DNA of 8,259 bases from JALZIF01 sp964584905 (GTDB lineage: Bacteria; Gemmatimonadota; Gemmatimonadetes; Gemmatimonadales; Gemmatimonadaceae): NCBI GenBank assembly GCA_964584905.1, contig CAZPCC010000359.1:1-8259 (forward strand). The letters are read 5' to 3'. The notes beneath the pieces are model-generated. The model was not told the DNA's origin. It did no database searches and saw nothing but the letters and a program-made list of their open reading frames with translations. Position 1 is the stretch's first letter; every line of letters starts with the position of its first letter. The position numbers were made by a program, and so were the translations under genes. Shown here piece by piece: positions 1 through 5,923 of this stretch.

Positions 1-53
1 AAATCCTCTCCAGCGGGGAATCCCACGTAGCCAGCGCGCGTGCCCTGCGGCAT
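1..53 (-). CDS. Possible 5' end of a divergent gene (partial, uncertain)
   Basis: On the minus strand an ATG at 53-51 opens a frame that stays open to the window edge, giving 17 codons that begin MPQGTRAGYVGF. A GAGG tract lies 6 nt before the ATG, which would serve as a ribosome binding site. If real, the gene is divergent from the HipA-like kinase at 143. Too few residues are visible to assign a family. Two plus-strand frames are also open at the edge, ending at 59 and 82, so the tail of an upstream + strand gene is an equally simple reading. Confidence 0.2.
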   Translation of the reverse strand, partial: MPQGTRAGYVGFPAGED

Positions 54-102
54 ACCTAGCCTCAACTAGCTCTGGCGGCTAGGCTACGCGTACCCTGCGA
101 CA
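37..102. repeat. Imperfect direct repeat with internal inverted repeat
   Basis: CGCGTGCCCTGCGGCA (37-52) recurs as CGCGTACCCTGCGACA (87-102), 14 of 16 bases identical with a 50-bp period. Between the copies, CCTAGCC (55-61) and GGCTAGG (77-83) form a perfect 7-bp inverted repeat with a 15-nt loop. GTAGCC (28-33) and GGCTAC (82-87) are also complementary and would compete for the same bases. This could be operator-like structure, or a small duplication in the leader of the operon that starts at 143. Function is not known. Confidence 0.4.
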
Positions 103-142
103 CTCATCGTCCCTACGCCGTCATACGCTGCCCGGTTTCCCA

Positions 143-976
143 TTGTCCGTTCTCCAGACGTTCACCGCTGTCCGCTACGTACAGCCCTTGCGCGAGGGGG
201 GCTCGCTTCCGGCGGTTGTGGACACCGACGGGGGGCGGTTCGTGGTGAAGTTTCGCGGGGCGGGGCAGGGGGCCAAGGCGCTCGTGGCCGAGTTGATCGT
301 CGGATTGCTGGCACGTACGCTGGGGCTGCCGACTCCCGATCTGGCGATAATCGAAGTGCCGCCGCAGTTCGGCCGGAGCGAGCCCGATCCCGAGATTCAG
401 GATCTGCTCCGCGGCAGCCACGGCGTCAACGTTGGCGTGCGCTACCTCGATGGCGCGTTCAACTTCGCGATGCAACCGGCGTCGGAGTTGGTCACGCCGC
501 ACTTCGCCTCGCGAGTCGTATGGCTGGATGCATTCACGACCAATCCGGACCGGACTCCCCGCAATCCCAATTTGCTGCTCTGGAGCAATCAGCTCTGGCT
601 CATCGATCACGGCGCGGCGCTGTACGCGCACCACGACTGGGCACGAGTCGATGCGACACGCACACGATCGCCGTTTCCGCTGATTCGCGAGCACGTTCTC
701 CTTTCCCGGAGCGACGCCATGCAGGACGCGGACGTGGAATGTTCGGCGCTCGTCACCGACGAAGTGATCGCCGGTATCGTGCGACAGGTTCCCGATGACC
801 TGCTGATGGATGTCACGGGTGGAGGCGATTTTCCAACCGCTGCCGCTGCGCGTGGTCGTTATGCATCCTATCTGAGCGATCGCCTCAGAGAGCCACGATC
901 CTTCGTTGCCGAAGCACTGGAGGCACGCGAGCAGCTCCTCGCCGATCCGAAGCAACGGCTGGCGGCGCGCCGGTGA
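143..976 (+). CDS. HipA-like kinase (HipA_2 type, 277 aa)
   Basis: This is a small cytoplasmic protein kinase-like protein of the HipA superfamily. Classical HipA phosphorylates glutamyl-tRNA synthetase; the target here is unknown. Visible motifs are a beta-strand lysine in GRFVVKFRG (K36, expected ATP contact), a catalytic loop NPDRTPRNPNLL (N134, D136, N141, N143) and a metal-binding IDHG (D155). The protein has 277 residues against about 440 for full HipA, because the N-terminal HipA subdomain is absent. This is the usual size for the HipA_2-type family. The start is TTG at 143, the first standard start after an in-frame stop at 80-82; its Shine-Dalgarno is poor, so the exact start is uncertain. 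The stop overlaps the DUF3037 start by 4 nt. No HipB-like HTH gene is visible. The call as a HipA-like kinase is firm, but a toxin role is only inferred. Confidence 0.82.
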   Translation: MSVLQTFTAVRYVQPLREGGSLPAVVDTDGGRFVVKFRGAGQGAKALVAELIVGLLARTLGLPTPDLAIIEVPPQFGRSEPDPEIQDLLRGSHGVNVGVRYLDGAFNFAMQPASELVTPHFASRVVWLDAFTTNPDRTPRNPNLLLWSNQLWLIDHGAALYAHHDWARVDATRTRSPFPLIREHVLLSRSDAMQDADVECSALVTDEVIAGIVRQVPDDLLMDVTGGGDFPTAAAARGRYASYLSDRLREPRSFVAEALEAREQLLADPKQRLAARR

Positions 977-1395
977 ATACGGACCACTGGATCACCTATC
1001 ACTTCGCGGTGTTGCGCGTGGTACCTCACGTGCATCGCGGCGAGTTCGCCAACGTCGGGGTGGTGCTCCACGCCCGAACGGCGGAGTTTCTTGCCATGCG
1101 CGCGGTCACCGACCCGGCCAGTCTTGCCGCGCTCTTTCCGGAAGTGGATGCGCATCTGCTCGCCCGATATCTCGCCGTGCACGAAGGCATCGCGCGCGGC
1201 GACCCGGCCTGCGGTCCGGTCGCGCTGCTTCCTCCTTCGGAGCGCTTTCACTGGCTGAGCGCGCCTCGTTCCGATCTGCTGCAGAGCTCTCCGGTTCATG
1301 AAGGCATCTGCGAAGATCCGGCGAAGGTGCTCGATGAGCTGTTCGCCGAGTTCGTGCGCACGGTTCCAGTGCCGCAGCCGCCGGTGCGATCGTGA
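973..1395 (+). CDS. DUF3037 family protein (140 aa)
   Basis: The protein belongs to DUF3037. The family signature is at residues 9-33: YHFAVLRVVPHVHRGEFANV followed by GVVL. A second family-like block is at 91-124, with HWLSAPRSD and a SPVHEG turn. There is no signal peptide or membrane segment, so it is predicted cytoplasmic. The GTG start at 973 overlaps the TGA of the kinase gene (GTGA, 4 nt), which indicates translational coupling and roughly stoichiometric synthesis. DUF3037 genes are recurrent neighbours of HipA_2-type kinases, so it is probably a partner, regulator or substrate of that kinase. No biochemical function is established for the domain. It resembles no known antitoxin and has no recognisable HTH. 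Confidence 0.85.
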   Translation: MNTDHWITYHFAVLRVVPHVHRGEFANVGVVLHARTAEFLAMRAVTDPASLAALFPEVDAHLLARYLAVHEGIARGDPACGPVALLPPSERFHWLSAPRSDLLQSSPVHEGICEDPAKVLDELFAEFVRTVPVPQPPVRS

Positions 1396-1428
1396 TCGCG
1401 CCGCCTTTTTCGCCGTCCAGGGCCGCCG

Positions 1429-1716
1429 ATGCGACTGTTTGACGACGACGGCTTCGACGGTGATGTGCCTGACGAGCTGGACGATGCTACCAGCCTCGAT
1501 CGTGAGTTTCCTCTCGGTGATGGCACCGCCGACATGGCGGCGACAGTCATCTGTCCGTACTGCGGCGAAGCGATGGAGATTGCCATCGACCCTGGAAGCG
1601 GCGCGCTTCAGGAGTACGTCGAAGACTGCCAGGTGTGCTGCCAGCCCTGGCGAGTTACTGTCTCATACGGCGACGACGGCCACGCTGACTGCTCGGTGCA
1701 GGCGCTCGACGAATAG
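1429..1716 (+). CDS. CPXCG-motif cysteine-rich (zinc-ribbon) small protein, 95 aa
   Basis: This small protein has two cysteine knuckles: CPYC at C42/C45, and CQVCC at C67/C70/C71 followed by PWRV. That layout matches the CPXCG cysteine-rich family, in which the cysteines are expected to bind one zinc ion. Residues 1-35 form an acidic tail in which about a third of positions are Asp or Glu. Most family members are near 60 residues, so the ATG at 1534 (residue 36) could be the true start, giving 60 aa. The ATG at 1429 was chosen because the upstream codons stay open and the gap to DUF3037 is then only 33 bp; its Shine-Dalgarno (AGGG) is weak. It is likely co-transcribed with its neighbours. The function is unknown and may involve nucleic acid or protein binding. 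Confidence 0.8.
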   Translation: MRLFDDDGFDGDVPDELDDATSLDREFPLGDGTADMAATVICPYCGEAMEIAIDPGSGALQEYVEDCQVCCQPWRVTVSYGDDGHADCSVQALDE

Positions 1717-1755
1717 TCAGGTGGATCGAATTCGAGGCTAACACCGAACCGGAAA

Positions 1756-2997
1756 GTGCCGCGCGTGCCGCCGGCCCGCCCCTCTTCGCAAATCACTTCG
1801 TCCTTCCAGATGAATCCAGCCATTCTCGAACCCGAGGCCGCGGCTGCGCTCGTTCCCGCGCTTGCCAGAAGCCGCAATCCTAACGTTTGGGCCTATCGGA
1901 TTCGCGAAAAGGATCACGGCTGGACGTTGACGGTGGCTACCCACGCGCCGCCCGGCTCCGATCAGCTCTCGCTCGGGGGATTTCGGATAGCGCCTCCCGA
2001 GCGCATGTCTTCCCCCGGATTTTCCACCGACCGGGAAGCCATCGCGCTCGCCATCGGGATGGAGGAAAAGGTGCACTGGTCGCGTGTGATTGGAGTCGGC
2101 GGGCCGCTTGTCATGCGTGACATCGGCCGCATCGTCGGTGGAAAGTGCGTGCTCGCACCCACCGAAGGAGCGCGAGTCGGGGAGCCCCTCGATACCGAGT
2201 TGCTCGACTTTGCGATAGCCTGCTTCCAGAAGATCGAATTGGTGGCCGGGATTCACATTACCACCGGACAGGATCTCGGACACGGCCTCATGCACGACGG
2301 GGCAACGCCGTCGCTTGCCTACCTCAACGAGCGGTACAAGGGGAGCGTGATTGCCGATACGTCGGTGCCGACCGGAGAGGGGAACTTCCAGATCCTGCGC
2401 GGGATGCTTCGCGCCTGCGAAATCGGGCTGGAGAACGCCATCGTCGGGCTGATCGGTTGCGGAAACATCGGCATGCATCTCGTAAGGCGTTTGCAGGAGT
2501 GCGGCACGCAGATCGTTGCGCTCGAATCGCGAGCGGAACGGCGTTCGGAGCTGGAGCGGATGGGAGTGCGCTCATGGGCACCGGAAGCCAGGCTGGAGTT
2601 TCTGAGCCAGCCGGTCGACGCCCTGGCCGTAAACGCGGCGGGAGGTTCGCTCGATCCGGAGGCCGTCGCTGCGATCGTCGTGAACGAAAGGATTCAAGTG
2701 GTGTGCGGCAGTGAGAATCTCGTTATGCCGGACCCCGGACAGGCAAAGGTGCTGCGCGACGCGGAGAAGGTATACGCCCCCACCGAGCTGGGCGGGATGA
2801 TGGGATACCTGACCGCGGCCGAGGAGTATCTCTCGCGGGTGGAGGGGGTGCCGTTCGATGTAAACACCATGCTCAGCGCCGCGAAGCGTCTGGAACAGGT
2901 GGGGTTCGATGCGACGGCGCGCGTGCGCGGCGGCGGGCATCGCGAATCGTTCGAGGAGGCGGTTACGGCGCTCGGTGCAGAGCGCCGAGATGCGTAG
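1756..2997 (+). CDS. Divergent Glu/Leu/Phe/Val dehydrogenase-family protein
   Basis: This is a predicted NAD(P)-dependent amino-acid dehydrogenase, which would catalyse reversible oxidative deamination in the cytoplasm; the substrate is unknown. The dimerisation/catalytic domain (about residues 55-200) has LGGFRI (74-78), K105 in GMEEK, K130 in IVGGK and D173 in GQDLG. These align with the paired lysines and aspartate of leucine dehydrogenase. The Rossmann domain follows, with GLIGCGNIG (231-239) and E257 ending the second strand, then CGSEN (317-321) and YAPTELGG (340-347). The K-to-K gap is 25 residues, against about 12 in leucine dehydrogenase, so this is a distant branch. The start is not settled: GTG 1756 is the longest; GTG 1765 has GGAAAG 8 nt upstream; ATG 1810 is the first ATG and begins the more family-like sequence. 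It is the last gene of the operon, 39 bp after its neighbour. Confidence 0.78.
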   Translation: MPRVPPARPSSQITSSFQMNPAILEPEAAAALVPALARSRNPNVWAYRIREKDHGWTLTVATHAPPGSDQLSLGGFRIAPPERMSSPGFSTDREAIALAIGMEEKVHWSRVIGVGGPLVMRDIGRIVGGKCVLAPTEGARVGEPLDTELLDFAIACFQKIELVAGIHITTGQDLGHGLMHDGATPSLAYLNERYKGSVIADTSVPTGEGNFQILRGMLRACEIGLENAIVGLIGCGNIGMHLVRRLQECGTQIVALESRAERRSELERMGVRSWAPEARLEFLSQPVDALAVNAAGGSLDPEAVAAIVVNERIQVVCGSENLVMPDPGQAKVLRDAEKVYAPTELGGMMGYLTAAEEYLSRVEGVPFDVNTMLSAAKRLEQVGFDATARVRGGGHRESFEEAVTALGAERRDA

Positions 2998-3024
2998 TGC
3001 GTAGTGCGATTCCCGATTCCCGAT
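2991..3024. repeat. Two short heptamer repeats in a convergent gene gap
   Basis: TGCGTAG occurs twice in tandem plus TGCG (2991-3008), then GATTCCC twice plus GAT (3008-3024). The TAG stop of the dehydrogenase (2995-2997) is the end of the first TGCGTAG unit. The block makes up nearly the whole gap to the convergent regulator gene, whose stop is at 3030-3032. Both units are 7 bp, like the larger array at 4051. No terminator hairpin with a T-run is visible here. Confidence 0.7.
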
Positions 3025-3029
3025 GCCTG

Positions 3030-3800
3030 CTACAGCGACTGCAACAGGCGCTCGTACGTCGCTTTCGTCTGCGGCGACGGGTCGACCCCCAGCTCGCTCG
3101 CAATCAGGTCGCGGCAATGCTCGTAGGCCCTGAGCGCCTCGGCCGTGTTGCCCATTGCCGCCAGAACTCGCATGACCAGGCGGTGTCCGGTCTCCCTGAA
3201 CGGCTCCAGGGCAATCATGTCCTTGGCACTCTGCAGAGCGAGCGCATGCTCCGCGTTCCACATGTACACTTCGGTCCGCGCTTCGAGCGCGCGAAGCAGG
3301 ATGCCGCGAAGCCTGTCGCGCCGCGCCTCGATCCAGGCGCCCTGCTCCCCCGGTAGAAAAGGCCGGCGCGAGATGTGGTGCGCCACCGCGCTGGCGCCGT
3401 ACGCACCATGCGGCTCCCCGGCTCGCAGCGCCGCCTCGGCATCGTGTATGGCATCAGCGGCGGCCTCTACGTCGACCCATGCATTGCCGGGTAGCCGTAG
3501 CTCGTAGTAGCCACGGGCGCTGGTGAGCGTCACGGACCCGCGCAGTGCCGGCCTCCCCACGAGCGAACGAAGCTTGCTGATGATCGCGCTTAGTGCCGAC
3601 TCCCAGGCGGTCGGCAGCTCGTCGCGCCAAAGGGCCTCGGCGAGCTCCGCTCGGGTAACCGGCCGGCCCCTTTCGAGTGTGAGGTAGGCAAATGCAAAGC
3701 GCCCTTGCTGCCCCGGAAACTGGTCCGGGCCGATCAGCGTGCCGGCCGCTTCGATGGAGAGGCGGCCGGCCAGGTAGACGCGAATGATCGATGGTTCCAA
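3030..3800 (-). CDS. SARP-type transcriptional regulator (wHTH + BTAD), 256 aa
   Basis: This is a DNA-binding activator-like protein of the AfsR/DnrI/SARP class. Residues 5-104 form an OmpR-type winged helix (RAELAEALWRDELPTAWESA, then SKLRSLVG and a GYYELRLP wing). Residues 107-253 form the bacterial transcriptional activation domain (BTAD), with WIEARRDRLR, ALEPFRETGHRLVMRVLAA, EALRAYEHC and ELGVDPSPQT. Nothing follows the BTAD, so this is a short SARP without an ATPase or TPR region. The start is TTG at 3800 (MEPSIIRVYLAG), with a GGGGGA tract 3 nt upstream; no in-frame ATG gives a better N-terminus. The gene is divergent from the DUF1059 gene across 91 bp and convergent with the dehydrogenase. 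Such regulators usually control nearby or secondary-metabolism genes; its targets are unknown here, and the adjacent DUF1059 and FAD oxidase genes are only candidates. Confidence 0.87.
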   Translation of the reverse strand: MEPSIIRVYLAGRLSIEAAGTLIGPDQFPGQQGRFAFAYLTLERGRPVTRAELAEALWRDELPTAWESALSAIISKLRSLVGRPALRGSVTLTSARGYYELRLPGNAWVDVEAAADAIHDAEAALRAGEPHGAYGASAVAHHISRRPFLPGEQGAWIEARRDRLRGILLRALEARTEVYMWNAEHALALQSAKDMIALEPFRETGHRLVMRVLAAMGNTAEALRAYEHCRDLIASELGVDPSPQTKATYERLLQSL

Positions 3801-3833
3801 GATTCCCCCAAGCAGTTCCCAATGGGCGCGAGT

Positions 3834-3839
3834 TATACT
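3834..3839 (+). promoter_or_regulatory. Candidate -10 box for the DUF1059 gene
   Basis: TATACT sits 52 nt before the DUF1059 ATG, at a distance that would leave a short leader. No convincing TTGACA-like -35 is present 16-18 bp upstream. The same bases read on the minus strand give TATAAC, which could equally serve the divergent regulator gene. This is a weak call based on a single hexamer. Confidence 0.25.
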
Positions 3840-3891
3840 CTGCCCACACGACGCGGGATTCGCCAGCCTACCGTATCAACAGGGGGGACTC

Positions 3892-4044
3892 ATGTCGGAA
3901 AAGAAGGTATCCTGCGACTGCGGGAAGACCATCCGCGCCAGCACGGACGAGGAACTGGTACGCTCGGTTCAGAGCCACGCGCAGGAAGTTCACTCGATGA
4001 ACCTGTCGAAGGAACAGGTGCTGGCGATGGCGGAACCGGGGTAA
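3892..4044 (+). CDS. DUF1059 small protein (50 aa)
   Basis: The protein begins MSEKKVSCDCGKTIRA and continues with TDEELVRSVQSHAQEVHSM. This is the full pattern of DUF1059: a CDCG knuckle (C8, C10) followed by an EL-x-x-x-x-x-H-x-x-x-x-H helix. The histidines and cysteines suggest metal binding, but no function is established for the family. The ATG at 3892 is chosen because AGGGGGG lies 4 nt upstream and the domain starts there. The frame stays open to 3784, but the extra residues are not family-like and would overlap the regulator's start. It is divergent from the SARP-type gene, so the two may share control. The TAA stop lies only 6 nt before the heptamer array. Confidence 0.85.
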   Translation: MSEKKVSCDCGKTIRASTDEELVRSVQSHAQEVHSMNLSKEQVLAMAEPG

Positions 4045-4050
4045 GACCGA

Positions 4051-4127
4051 GGGTCGAGGGTCGAGGGTCGAGGGTCGAGGGTCGAGGGTCGAGGGTCGAG
4101 GGTCGAGGGTCGAGGGTCGAGGGACGA
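4051..4127. repeat. Heptamer tandem array, GGGTCGA x10 plus one variant
   Basis: Ten perfect head-to-tail copies of GGGTCGA occupy 4051-4120, followed by one variant unit, GGGACGA (4121-4127). An AGACCGA (4044-4050) directly before the array looks like a decayed copy. Read in register TCGAGGG there are also ten copies (4054-4123). Because 7 is not a multiple of 3 and the unit contains no stop in any phase, long open frames cross it on both strands, encoding GSRVEGR or STLDPRP heptapeptides; these are artefacts. Perfect copies imply recent expansion by slippage, and the copy number is likely to vary between strains. Confidence 0.95.
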
Positions 4128-4130
4128 ACG

Positions 4131-4156
4131 GCGAATTGCGAATTGCGAATTGCGAA
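4131..4156. repeat. Second heptamer array, GCGAATT x3 plus GCGAA
   Basis: GCGAATT is repeated three times (4131-4151) and followed by a partial GCGAA (4152-4156). It starts 3 bp after the end of the GGGTCGA array and keeps the 7-bp period with a different sequence. Its bases also form the left arm of the hairpin at 4133-4192. Downstream DNA to about 4220 continues as decayed 7-bp units on the opposite strand (AGTGCGG, AGTGCGA). Confidence 0.9.
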
Positions 4157-4192
4157 GAACATTCACGTTTCGCACTTCGCCATTCGCAATTC
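4133..4192. repeat. Large imperfect inverted repeat (24-bp arms, 12-nt loop)
   Basis: Positions 4133-4156 are complementary to 4169-4192 at 22 of 24 positions; the mismatches are 4144/4181 and 4150/4175. The loop is 4157-4168. The element sits between the DUF1059 gene (stop 4044, +) and the FAD oxidase gene (stop 4228, -), where it could end or protect transcripts from both. There is no T-run after either arm, so it is not a standard intrinsic terminator. It resembles REP-like intergenic hairpins, with arms built from heptamers. Confidence 0.8.
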
Positions 4193-4227
4193 TGTTCCTT
4201 CGCACTCCGCACTTCTTCGCTATCCCG

Positions 4228-5613
4228 TTATGCGGGCCTAATGTTCTGGTTGACGCAGAAAAGGTTGTCAGGGTCGTACTTCCGCTTCACCTTCGTCAGG
4301 CGATCGTAGTTCGGACCGTAAGCACTCTTAACCCGATCAGTCTCGTCGGCGGTGAGGAAATTCACGTAGACACCACTGCTGGCGAAGGGCGCCGATGCGT
4401 TGAAGAAGTCGCGCGCCCAGCGGATTCCCGCAGCATCCTCGGCCGGCGAGTCCCAACGCCCGTGCACGTTCATGACGAAGTTGGCGTCACGATGGGCGTA
4501 CGCCATCGCGTCGGGAGCGGGACGCGTAGTTGCGCCGCCGATTGCACCGAAGAATATCTCGCACTGGGTTGACGGCAGCTTTTCGATGTATTCGATGACG
4601 GCGTCGAACAGGGCATCGTTCAGCGTCGAGAAGTTATGGGACTTCCAGTAGTTTCGCGCGCCTGGCGTGAGCAGCGGATCAAATGCCTGTTGCCAGGCAG
4701 TGTACGGCTGAATGCCCACATGCTCACCTACCGGCGCTCCGAATCGGCGCAGCGGAGCGATGAGTGGCTCACCTTTAGCCGGGTCACCGGTGTAGAGCAG
4801 CGCGAGTACCACCACCTCCTTGCCGTGAACCTCTTCCGGCAGGAACGGAAGAGGCGGCGCCTGTCTGAGCACCGTCCACACGGTAAGCTCGTCAGGCGCA
4901 TTCTTCACGAATTCCCGGTACTGTCGGAGCACCGACTTGGCTTCGGCGAACGGATAGACGATGAGTCCGCTAAGGACATTCGGACCTACTGGGTGAAGCC
5001 GGAACTCGAACTTGGTGACGACGCCGAAGTTGCCGCCGCCGCCTCGCAGAGCCCAGAACAGGTCGGGGTGCTCGGAGGCGCTGGCGCGCACCACTTCGCC
5101 CTTGGCGGTCACGATCTCGGCGGACTCGAGATTGTCGACGGTCATACCGTATTTCCGGCTGAGCCAGCCAAACCCGCCGCCCAGCGTCAGCCCGGCAATA
5201 CCAGTAGTCGAATTGATGCCGACCGGGGTTGCGAGGCCATGGGCCTGCGTCGCGGCGTCGAGGTCGGCCAGAGTGGCGCCGGCCTCGATCGTGACGCGTC
5301 GGCCGGCAGGGTCCACCTCCGCAGCCTTCATCGCCGAGAGATCGATCACGAGTCCGTCGTCGCACAACGCGTTGCCGGCGATGTTGTGCCCGCCGCCGCG
5401 AATGGCCAGCGGGAGGCTGTTGTCCCTCGCGAAATTCACCGCGCGAACCACGTCCGATACCGATCTGCAGCGGACGATTATCGCGGGTTTCTTGTCGATC
5501 ATCGCGTTCCATACGGCGCGTGCGGCGGGATAATCAGCGTCGTTCGGAAGAACGACCTGCCCTCCGACGTCATCGGTCAATTCCCGGATCGTGGTGGCTG
5601 CGATAACCGTCAT
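4228..5613 (-). CDS. FAD-binding oxidoreductase, berberine-bridge (PCMH/BBE) type, 461 aa
   Basis: This is a flavoprotein oxidase/dehydrogenase with an N-terminal PCMH-type FAD domain and a C-terminal BBE segment. The FAD domain (about 40-210) shows IRGGGHNIAG, where H76 is the expected 8-alpha-histidyl FAD attachment site, then GINSTTGIAGLTLGGGFGWL (132-151) and ALRGGGGNFGVVT (188-200). The BBE segment near the end reads YGPNYDRLTKVKRKYDPDN. Bicovalent relatives carry Cys in GxCPTVG; here the aligned residue is N134, so single-site FAD attachment is expected. No signal peptide is seen, so it is probably cytoplasmic. Family substrates include alkaloids, sugars and polyketides; the substrate here cannot be told. 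The ATG at 5613 has a strong Shine-Dalgarno. The gene is transcribed towards the heptamer/hairpin block and has no co-directional neighbour close by. Confidence 0.9.
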   Translation of the reverse strand: MTVIAATTIRELTDDVGGQVVLPNDADYPAARAVWNAMIDKKPAIIVRCRSVSDVVRAVNFARDNSLPLAIRGGGHNIAGNALCDDGLVIDLSAMKAAEVDPAGRRVTIEAGATLADLDAATQAHGLATPVGINSTTGIAGLTLGGGFGWLSRKYGMTVDNLESAEIVTAKGEVVRASASEHPDLFWALRGGGGNFGVVTKFEFRLHPVGPNVLSGLIVYPFAEAKSVLRQYREFVKNAPDELTVWTVLRQAPPLPFLPEEVHGKEVVVLALLYTGDPAKGEPLIAPLRRFGAPVGEHVGIQPYTAWQQAFDPLLTPGARNYWKSHNFSTLNDALFDAVIEYIEKLPSTQCEIFFGAIGGATTRPAPDAMAYAHRDANFVMNVHGRWDSPAEDAAGIRWARDFFNASAPFASSGVYVNFLTADETDRVKSAYGPNYDRLTKVKRKYDPDNLFCVNQNIRPA

Positions 5614-5616
5614 GTT

Positions 5617-5624
5617 ACCTCCTT
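5617..5624 (-). promoter_or_regulatory. Strong ribosome binding site of the FAD oxidase
   Basis: On the minus strand AAGGAGGT lies 3 nt before the ATG of the FAD oxidase. It is the only near-perfect anti-16S match before a gene in this window and fixes the start. It suggests more efficient translation than the neighbouring genes, which use weak sites and often TTG or GTG. Confidence 0.8.
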
Positions 5625-5923
5625 GAAATGTTCAGGCAGGGTTCGAACCTAACGTGGTCGCTCCCTGGGCAGCGGAGCGAAGTGAGGCGGACGCGCGGGT
5701 ATCGGGACAGCCATCACAAGTCGTACGCAGCATGGCGCGATCGACTCGCTTCTCCTGCTCTACATATGCCTTCTGAACGTCACGATGTGAACCTTTGCGT
5801 TCATTGGGAAGTATCAACGCGAGCCGGCGGGGGCTCGTCGAGACCTCTCCCGGCCTACTTTTGTTCGAGCGGAACCATTTTTGCCCGACTCCGCCCATCG
5901 TACGGACACCGAGCCCGACCAGA
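5625..5923. other. Divergent intergenic region between FAD oxidase and DUF305 genes
   Basis: About 300 bp separate the two divergent starts and must hold both promoters, but no clean -35/-10 pair is visible. Structure seen: TGAACG (5774-5779) and CGTTCA (5798-5803) form a 6-bp inverted repeat enclosing the small palindrome TCACgatGTGA (5780-5790). CGAGCC (5820-5825) and GGCTCG (5832-5837) form a short GC-rich hairpin. Open frames cross the region on both strands, but none has recognisable protein features or a good ribosome site. The first palindrome is the best operator candidate, with low confidence. Confidence 0.4.

Noticed and set aside
113..955. A 280-codon open frame antisense to the HipA-like kinase
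   Set aside because: It has no domain, and its Arg/His-rich composition is typical of the reverse frame of a GC-rich gene; the plus frame carries the kinase motifs.
4051..4127. CRISPR array
   Set aside because: Units are 7 bp and contiguous with no spacers, and no cas genes are seen.
3705..4241. Open frames through the heptamer array encoding repeated GSRVEGR or STLDPRP
   Set aside because: A stop-free 7-bp repeat is open in every phase; the peptides are low-complexity by-products without start signals.
4636..5652. A 338-codon plus-strand frame over the FAD oxidase
   Set aside because: It is a mirror of a well-conserved minus-strand gene with full FAD motifs and a strong ribosome site.
5774..5803. 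CRP/FNR-type operator
   Set aside because: TCACgatGTGA has the half-sites in the opposite order and a 3-bp gap, so it does not fit either consensus.
5820..5837. Intrinsic terminator upstream of DUF305
   Set aside because: The 6-bp GC hairpin is not followed directly by a T-run, and no + strand gene lies just upstream to be ended.
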